A DNA stretch of 10,384 bases from Planctomycetota bacterium (GTDB lineage: Bacteria; Planctomycetota; Phycisphaerae; Sedimentisphaerales; Anaerobacaceae): the NCBI GenBank assembly GCA_022567055.1, contig JADFHU010000131.1, forward strand, positions 1 through 10,384. Direction: 5' to 3'. The notes below the pieces were generated by a model. It was not told where the DNA came from. It did not search any database and was given only the letters and a program-made list of their open reading frames with translations. Of this stretch, positions 6,835 through 10,384 are shown piece after piece. Numbering within the stretch: the stretch's first letter is position 1; every line of letters starts with the position of its first letter. The translations under genes and the position numbers were made by a program.

Positions 6835-6912
6835 ATGTGCAATGTTTGTAGAGTTATGGGTTGTCTGTGCAGCGCTTGTCTGCACGAAATCATGTACGGC
6901 GAACCGTATTAG
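6835..6912 (+). CDS. 25-residue Cys-rich micropeptide embedded in the structured RNA transcript
   Basis: ATG 6835 is preceded by GGAGGTGA (6822-6829) at five-base spacing, as strong a ribosome binding site as any in the window. The ORF ends at TAG 6910-6912. The peptide begins MCNVCRVMGCLCSAC and ends with HEIMYGEPY. Cysteines are at 2, 5, 10, 12 and 15, with a histidine at 17, giving CxxC, CxC and CxxC spacings that suggest metal binding or thiol chemistry. No family is recognised. Its coding region also forms RNA hairpins: GTGCAG (6867-6872) with CTGCAC (6880-6885), and the terminator stem covers the last nine codons. This could be a real peptide, a leader peptide whose translation affects termination, or a chance ORF within a non-coding RNA. 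It shares the ribosome binding site style and a CxVC start with the microprotein at 5301. Confidence 0.45.
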   Translation: MCNVCRVMGCLCSACLHEIMYGEPY

Positions 6913-6931
6913 TGATTTCTTTCTTTTTTTT
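6886..6931 (+). terminator. Intrinsic terminator overlapping the micropeptide's 3' end
   Basis: The outer stem GAAATCA (6886-6892) pairs with TGATTTC (6913-6919). The inner stem GTACGG (6894-6899) pairs with CCGTAT (6904-6909) around the loop CGAA. A T-rich tract, TTTCTTTTTTTT, follows at 6920-6931. The stop codon sits in the internal loop, so a ribosome finishing the ORF would disrupt the stem. Confidence 0.85.
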
Positions 6932-7025
6932 GTTTCTTGAAAATGGTGAGGTGGTACAGATGATAAAAAGTAAATGTATCAGGCAAAAGCAGCAGAATTG
7001 ATTGGAATGGATTTAGGGAAGATAT

Positions 7026-7946
7026 TTGAAAGAACTCAACGACAAGGATGAATTTCAAACTATGACGAAGCTCTTTAAGCTTATACGTGTCTCACATCAA
7101 AATCCCATAAGAGAAATTGTGCTGCTGGTGACGGCAATTCTTGTCTTAGGATTTACAGGTGGCGCTAAGCCGAGTGTAGGTGAATTTGCCGGCAAGATAG
7201 CTGAGATGGAAATTAGCAACATGAAGGAGATCCTTGAAAGTTGGGTAGATCCCAAGCTCATAGAATCATTGAAAAACACCGCACTTACCAGAGAATCTGC
7301 ACAAAAACTCTATTACGAATACTTGGGGACGGTTGTAGAGCTACCTGATGCCGATAAATACACGCTTTATGGGATCAAAGTAAGGCCCGAGGCGATTGTG
7401 AACGTGGAAGCTCTCGGGAAAAGGATTCATAACATGCTTTATGCATTACCTGACGACGAGTTAGAGAAATGGGGACCCTTCCTCGGCAAGATGCGTGATG
7501 TCCTGCTGATCGACTTTATTCATATCCGCTATGCCCTTAAAAACGATAATGCCCGAGATCTTTATTGGTATAACCTTCATCACTCGAAATATGCTCAGGC
7601 AGTAATTGAATATGTAAGGATTAGGTTCTTCCAGGATGGTTTTCTGCAGCAGGAGTCAACATACGAGGATTACACGGTACGCGTATACCGTGACCCTGAG
7701 GCTTTTGAAGGCGCTTTTTCAGTATTCAATGATGGCAACCTCGTGTATGCAAAACCAGGGGTGTTTCGTATTGGACTGATCTTGGAGTATATGCTGCAAA
7801 GTGAGCTTGTGGCCATGGGCAAAGACATCACCGGTGATGGAATAGGGAATTTGCTTATTTCAGAGTGGAGCGGCGGAGCCCACTGTTGCTACGAATATTT
7901 TATCTATTCATTAGCTGTACTGTCCCACATCACGCTCTTTTCTTAA
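7026..7946 (+). CDS. Signal-anchored protein of unknown function, 3'-truncated by an IS701-like element
   Basis: The frame runs 306 residues from TTG 7026, which has AGGGA-type pairing (about 7015-7019) at good spacing; ATG 7062 is an alternative. Residues 29-44 (REIVLLVTAILVLGF) form a signal peptide or anchor, so the rest should be exported. The middle is a mixed helical region (KYTLYGIKVRPEAIVNVEALG, HSKYAQAVIEYVRIRF). Near the end, VRVYRDPEAFEGAFSVF leads to DITGDGIGNLLISEWSGGAHCC, an FG-GAP-like Ca-loop and SGGAHCC motif that in related bacterial proteins lies inside a longer domain. Here homology-like sequence stops at about residue 296 (YFIYSL). The last ten residues are read from the end of the neighbouring transposon, so the C-terminal domain is lost. 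The gene may be non-functional. A terminator upstream (6931) separates it from the RNA unit. Confidence 0.65.
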   Translation: MKELNDKDEFQTMTKLFKLIRVSHQNPIREIVLLVTAILVLGFTGGAKPSVGEFAGKIAEMEISNMKEILESWVDPKLIESLKNTALTRESAQKLYYEYLGTVVELPDADKYTLYGIKVRPEAIVNVEALGKRIHNMLYALPDDELEKWGPFLGKMRDVLLIDFIHIRYALKNDNARDLYWYNLHHSKYAQAVIEYVRIRFFQDGFLQQESTYEDYTVRVYRDPEAFEGAFSVFNDGNLVYAKPGVFRIGLILEYMLQSELVAMGKDITGDGIGNLLISEWSGGAHCCYEYFIYSLAVLSHITLFS

Positions 7947-8553
7947 GTCTCCTTGGAGGCCATAGGTTATGCTTCTTGTAGTGATAGAATCGTGCCATTT
8001 CTTTTCGAATACTTTTGCGTTGTGCCAAGCGGATTTCCCAACCCGGATGGTGACGATCGCAGGACTGGCGAAGACGGATATCCAATAACGTGCGAATCAA
8101 CGGAACCGTGATCGCAGGTGTGTATTTTTTTTCCCCGCCGCGCCTCGCGGATTAAGAACCAGGTGGCTATCAGCGATAAGATTTGGTGATGGTACCAACC
8201 AGACCATGTCCGAGTCTCATAGTCCGAAAGGCCCGCTTCGCTTTTCGCACGCTTGAGACCATTCTCAACCAAATGCTCGGCCTTACTCACGCGAGCCAGT
8301 TCCTCCAACGGTGTATCTGAGGCGGCATTGGAAAGATGATAATCATATTTCGTTTGACGGTTTTCATCCAGATAACGTGTCACGACCAAGAGGTCCTCGG
8401 TGCTTTTCTCACGACTATGTTCAGTTTTTGCAACCACACGACGTTTGACGATCTCTAAAACTAAGGGGCCTTTTTCGCCATCACGAACGTCGGTGCGTGT
8501 CCAATCCTCGTCAGATAATGTGGTAACCCATTTATCAGCTCGTTGAAAGGGAA
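7915..8553 (-). mobile_element. Remnant of an IS701-like insertion sequence
   Basis: The left boundary is inferred at 7915, where the host gene stops making sense. TTAG at 7911-7914 abuts CTGTACTGTCCCACATCACG and fits the YTAR target preference I recall for the IS701 family. The right part, with the N-terminal half of the transposase and the second terminal repeat, is missing. Sequence to the right of about 8553 belongs to a palindromic repeat, and no reverse complement of the left end occurs in the rest of the window. The loss therefore came from a deletion or recombination. Confidence 0.55.
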
Positions 8554-8569
8554 CCGAGGTACTGATCAC
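7930..8569 (-). pseudogene. IS701-type transposase, N-terminally deleted and frameshifted
   Basis: The readable frame begins near VPFQRADKW (GTG at 8569, though the first codons come from the adjoining repeat). It continues through WTRTDVRDGEKGPL and YDYHLSNAASDTPLEELARV to the catalytic-glutamate region EHLVENGLKRAKSEAGLSDYE and TWSGWYHHQILSLIATWFL, all typical of the C-terminal half of IS701-like DDE transposases. At an A8 run (T8 on the plus strand, 8125-8132) the original frame drifts into unrelated codons ending at 7967. The next frame continues correctly with YTPAITVPLIRTLLDIRLRQ and RKEMARFYHYKK to TGA at 7930-7932. A single extra A explains this. The first two catalytic aspartates are absent, so the protein cannot be active. 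Programmed slippage or a sequencing error at the run are alternatives for the shift, but not for the missing half. Confidence 0.8.
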
Positions 8570-8602
8570 GACATCCTGGACTTTTGTGTACGAGAACTCG
8601 TC
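8554..8602 (+). repeat. Half-copy of a palindromic repeat (copy 1)
   Basis: 49 bases match 9792-9840 at 47 positions, differing only at 8560 and 8565. The copy contains the left arm, the AA centre and CTCGTC of the palindrome, and then diverges abruptly at 8603. Its left edge abuts the IS701-like transposase fragment. Confidence 0.85.
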
Positions 8603-8948
8603 ACTTTGGGTAGCTGATGGTGTCGAGGTTCTTGTCCATCATGCTCGTCCACGCCTCCTCTAGACTGAAGGAATACCATCTGTAAGAGCGTAATTGTAGC
8701 AGGGTAGGGGTAGAAATGCCAATGGGAGCCTTGGGCGTCTAACCATCCGAAAACTATGATGTTAGAGCAGATCTCAGGGTGGTCCAATCGACGCTTGACA
8801 AGCGCATGGTGTGCCGTTTTGAATAGGATGCTGGAAATAGGTAGGCCAGTATCATATCAGGTTTGTTAAATCGGTTGTCAGAGAGCGCATTGCATTGTAT
8901 CATTGATTCATGCACCAACGCCGAATTTAACACAAAAGGAGTGTTATT
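8603..8948. other. Rearranged debris and leader region before the pseudopilin gene
   Basis: No intact gene is supported. On the minus strand from about 8742 down to a TGA at 8601-8603, one frame reads like the tail of a real gene (YRWYSFSLEEAWTSMMDKNL, then DTISYPK). It has no start and I do not recognise it, so it may be a relic. The second half (8807-8948) holds the leader of the pseudopilin gene. TTGACA at 8795-8800 lies in a palindrome, but I see no matching -10 box. Confidence 0.3.
8792..8806. repeat. CGCTTGACAAGCGCA repeat, copy 1
   Basis: This 15-base string is identical to 9876-9890. It is centred on a perfect palindrome (CGCTTG-A-CAAGCG). Each copy lies downstream of a copy of the larger palindromic repeat. 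Confidence 0.6.
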
Positions 8949-9791
8949 GTGTGGCGACGTGGTTTTACACTGATTGAGTTACTGGTAGTCATTGCCATTA
9001 TTGCCCTGTTAATGGCAGTCCTCATGCCCGCCCTCAACATAGCCCGCGAGCAGGCCCGAGGTATTGTTTGTCTGGCGAATCAGAAACAACTGGCTGCGGC
9101 CTACATCATGTATGCATCGGAAAACGAAGGCACGGTGTGTAGTGGGTCGGCATACTTTGACCTGGTAAATGGTGTGCCGTCCTGGGTGAAACCACCTTTG
9201 GACTACTCGGGAACCAGCATCGTTGAGATGGGTAGCAGCGGCCAAGATGTGACACGAGAACAACGGTATAACGGTCTGAGAGAAGGGGCCCTGTTTAAAT
9301 ATCTAAGGGATGTGGGTGTTTATCACTGTCCGGGGGACAACCGTGTGACGCAGGGAACCCAGGCATATGGAAATGCTCCGGCCTATCTCATCTACCGCAG
9401 CTATTCCATGACGGATTACATGAAGGCAAATGGCCCCAAGGATGAGAAGAAGCTGTTTAACTTCAAGAATCCCGGCAAAAAAATGTTGTTCGTCGAAGAC
9501 ATTTATGATGGTAGGGCCGTCAATCACAACGGCACCTGGTCCTACAATCCCGGCAGGCAGAGCCTCTGGGATCCTTTGGGGCTCTTTCATAGCACGGCCT
9601 GCACATTCAGTTTCATGGATGGGCATGCCGACCGAAAAAAGTGGCAGGACAAACGTACGATCATCTACTGCAACAGTCGGTTCGAGGCGGAGGCCCTGGG
9701 ATTTGGCAAGGGGCAGGTATTCAATCCGTATAACGAGGATCTCGATTGGCTGGATGAGCATTACCCGGGTAAGACGAACGTAAAACAATAG
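8949..9791 (+). CDS. Prepilin-like pseudopilin with H-X9-DG motif
   Basis: A 280-residue protein. The GTG start is fixed by AAAGGAG at 8935-8941, seven bases upstream, and by the complete prepilin signal: MWRRG before the cleavage point, then FTLIELLVVIAIIALLMAVL. Prepilin peptidase should cut after G5 and methylate F6; the conserved glutamate is at +5. After the hydrophobic helix come ARGIVCLANQKQLAAAYIMYA, YHCPGD (125-130) and HSTACTFSFMDG, an H-X9-DG motif (H214 to D224-G225) typical of the DUF1559-like pseudopilins abundant in Planctomycetes and relatives. The mature protein would sit in the inner membrane with a periplasmic globular domain, as part of a type II secretion or type IV pilus-like apparatus. 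These genes are often scattered singly, as here. The function of individual copies is not known. The gene lies between two copies of a palindromic repeat. Confidence 0.93.
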   Translation: MWRRGFTLIELLVVIAIIALLMAVLMPALNIAREQARGIVCLANQKQLAAAYIMYASENEGTVCSGSAYFDLVNGVPSWVKPPLDYSGTSIVEMGSSGQDVTREQRYNGLREGALFKYLRDVGVYHCPGDNRVTQGTQAYGNAPAYLIYRSYSMTDYMKANGPKDEKKLFNFKNPGKKMLFVEDIYDGRAVNHNGTWSYNPGRQSLWDPLGLFHSTACTFSFMDGHADRKKWQDKRTIIYCNSRFEAEALGFGKGQVFNPYNEDLDWLDEHYPGKTNVKQ

Positions 9792-9863
9792 CCGAGGCAC
9801 TGGTCACGACATCCTGGACTTTTGTGTACGAGAACTCGTCCACAAAAGTCCAAGATGTCGTGA
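9792..9863. repeat. 60-bp near-perfect palindrome with 12-bp leader (copy 2, complete)
   Basis: Left arm 9804-9832 and right arm 9835-9863 are complementary at 27 of 29 positions around a central AA. The 49 bases 9792-9840 match copy 1 at 8554-8602. It begins directly after the pseudopilin stop codon. It would form a very stable cruciform or RNA hairpin but lacks a T-run, so it is more like a MITE or REP-type element than a normal terminator. Confidence 0.9.
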
Positions 9864-9874
9864 CGAATTGCAGG

Positions 9875-9890
9875 GCGCTTGACAAGCGCA
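9875..9890. repeat. GCGCTTGACAAGCGCA repeat, copy 2
   Basis: The perfect palindrome GCGCTTG-A-CAAGCGC is shared over 15 bases with 8792-8806. It lies 11 bases after the large palindrome and contains TTGACA on the plus strand, but no -10 box follows and no gene begins here. Confidence 0.6.
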
Positions 9891-9932
9891 GATTGAGCCA
9901 AGATTGAAACAAGACCATGATCAAGATTCATG

Positions 9933-9966
9933 AAAAAAGGGCCTGTGTCATTGGAGACACAGGCCC
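9933..9966 (-). terminator. Rho-independent terminator of the minus-strand gene at the right edge
   Basis: A perfect 11-bp stem, 9939-9949 with 9956-9966, is followed on the minus strand by TTTTTTC (9938-9932). It lies 27 bases after the stop codon at 9994-9996. It has the same architecture as the terminator at 468. Confidence 0.95.
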
Positions 9967-9993
9967 ATAGGTTATCGATGATCTGTCGCGATG

Positions 9994-10383
9994 CTACTCA
10001 AAGCTGATGTGGAGCAGGGGTGCGTCACTGGCGCTCCCGTCAAACGACTCGGCTTCCCGGGTTCCCTCGGAGGGATTGGCCGGATTGTCAGCAAACAACA
10101 GCACGATCGCCTCGCCGGACCAGTCGGGCTGATTGACGATCTCCTGGATAATACTGGAAATGTCAGGGCTACGCTCCTCGGGACCCATGGCGTGCACGGT
10201 CGTCCATTGAGGAATGTCCCACACGACCTGCGCAGAGGTCGTCGCCCTGCCACTGATGTTACCGGCCGTTGAAGCGAACGTGTCAGGATTCGGGGACAGT
10301 TGACCTTCGATCACCAGAGACACGGCCAGGGCATGGTAAGGATTGTCGACATCATCGGCGCTGAACTGCACCCATGCCTCGGT
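9994..10383 (-). CDS. C-terminal beta-sandwich module of a secreted protein (5' end outside window)
   Basis: The minus-strand frame is open to the window edge (TEAW precedes the GTG at 10371), so this is the last 129 residues of a longer protein ending at TAG 9994-9996. Characteristic phrases are WVQFSADDVD, LSLVIEGQ-type strands, NPDTFASTAGNISGRATTSA, VVWDIPQWT, SPDISSIIQEIVNQPDW, AIVLLFAD and AESFDGSASDAPLLHISF. This pattern recurs in secreted PVC-group proteins as a module that often follows PA14, calx-beta or enzyme domains. It resembles the DNRLRE-like beta-sandwich modules. A surface or carbohydrate-related role is inferred. The main domain lies outside the window. Confidence 0.82.
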   Translation of the reverse strand, partial: TEAWVQFSADDVDNPYHALAVSLVIEGQLSPNPDTFASTAGNISGRATTSAQVVWDIPQWTTVHAMGPEERSPDISSIIQEIVNQPDWSGEAIVLLFADNPANPSEGTREAESFDGSASDAPLLHISFE

Positions 10384-10384
10384 G

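Larger units (their letters stand above)
6365..6931 (+). ncRNA. Large structured RNA of unrecognised class, ending in an intrinsic terminator
   Basis: Three perfect helices nest inside each other: 6398-6406 with 6792-6800 (9 bp), 6425-6432 with 6763-6770 (8 bp) and 6440-6450 with 6593-6603 (11 bp). The last closes a compact four-way junction of three arms: 6451-6468 with 6494-6511 (10 bp, one mismatch, 7 bp, stacked directly on the closing helix), 6513-6520 with 6566-6573 (8 bp) and 6575-6580 with 6584-6589 (6 bp). Linkers are 0, 1, 1 and 3 nt. After the junction come 6610-6614/6639-6643 enclosing ACCGC-TAAA-GCGGT, a possible pseudoknot partner 6632-6636/6653-6657, and hairpins at 6661-6696, 6709-6732 (8 bp), 6747-6762 (6 bp), 6774-6789 and 6803-6820. 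A 5' hairpin (6380-6384/6390-6394) precedes the core. I see none of the signatures I know for RNase P, tmRNA, SRP RNA, or group I or II introns. The strand is set by the terminator and ribosome binding site. The 5' end is approximate. Confidence 0.68.

Noticed and set aside
6886..6919. Group II intron domain V-like hairpin (GTACGG-CGAA-CCGTAT)
   Set aside because: It lacks the conserved AGC triad and bulge of domain V, has no GTGYG 5' end, no reverse transcriptase is present, and a T-tract follows directly, so a terminator explains it better.
6975..7052. 25-codon ORF starting MYQAKAAELIGMDLGK
   Set aside because: No ribosome binding site; overlaps the start of the 7026 gene in another frame.
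8566..8787. 73-codon minus-strand ORF
   Set aside because: It crosses the palindromic repeat boundary, lacks a ribosome binding site, and a different frame in the same stretch looks more like coding debris.
8795..8824. Promoter built on TTGACA at 8795
   Set aside because: No -10-like hexamer at 16-18 bases, and the TTGACA belongs to a palindrome that is repeated at 9876 where no gene starts.
9303..9800. 165-codon minus-strand ORF
   Set aside because: Antisense shadow of the pseudopilin gene.

Overview
The window comes from a bacterium that I place, by inference, near the PVC superphylum or a similar uncultured lineage (Planctomycetes, Lentisphaerae, Hydrogenedentes-like). The evidence is a type II secretion-style pseudopilin with an H-X9-DG motif, a TPR gene coupled to a seven-motif CRTAC1/UnbV protein, secreted beta-sandwich modules at both window edges, and long-stem terminators. 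No rRNA, tRNA or housekeeping gene is present to fix the taxonomy.

Layout: positions 2-442 are the 3' end of a secreted-type beta-sandwich protein, closed by a textbook terminator. Positions 661-3781 are a two-gene operon: a membrane-anchored TPR protein, then a secreted FG-GAP/VCBS plus ASPIC/UnbV protein with overlapping reading frames. About 3812-5193 is a complete insertion sequence with one DD35E transposase and imperfect terminal inverted repeats. Beyond it lie a 44-residue double-CxxC microprotein with a perfect 13-bp hairpin in its leader (5249-5435) and a convergent Yip1-like membrane protein (5476-6012).

The most unusual part is 6365-6931. Several perfect, mutually nested long-range helices (9, 8 and 11 bp) enclose a tight four-way junction and a row of hairpins. 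This is what a large structured RNA looks like, and I do not recognise the class. A perfect Shine-Dalgarno sequence, a 25-codon ORF with five cysteines and a strong intrinsic terminator built over the ORF's 3' end follow directly. The unit could be a stand-alone large non-coding RNA or a very large cis-regulatory leader for a Cys-rich micropeptide.

From 7026 to 8950 the sequence is a rearranged mosaic. A signal-anchored protein is cut off by the end of an IS701-like element, and that element's transposase lacks its N-terminal half and carries a frameshift at an A8 run. Next come a half-copy of a 60-bp palindromic repeat and unrecognised debris. An intact pseudopilin gene (8949-9791) follows, with the complete palindrome just after it. 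The window ends with the 3' part of another secreted beta-sandwich protein on the minus strand, with its own terminator.

Functionally the intact genes point to envelope and secretion biology. The middle third is an accessory region shaped by two transposons, palindromic repeats and the structured RNA unit.
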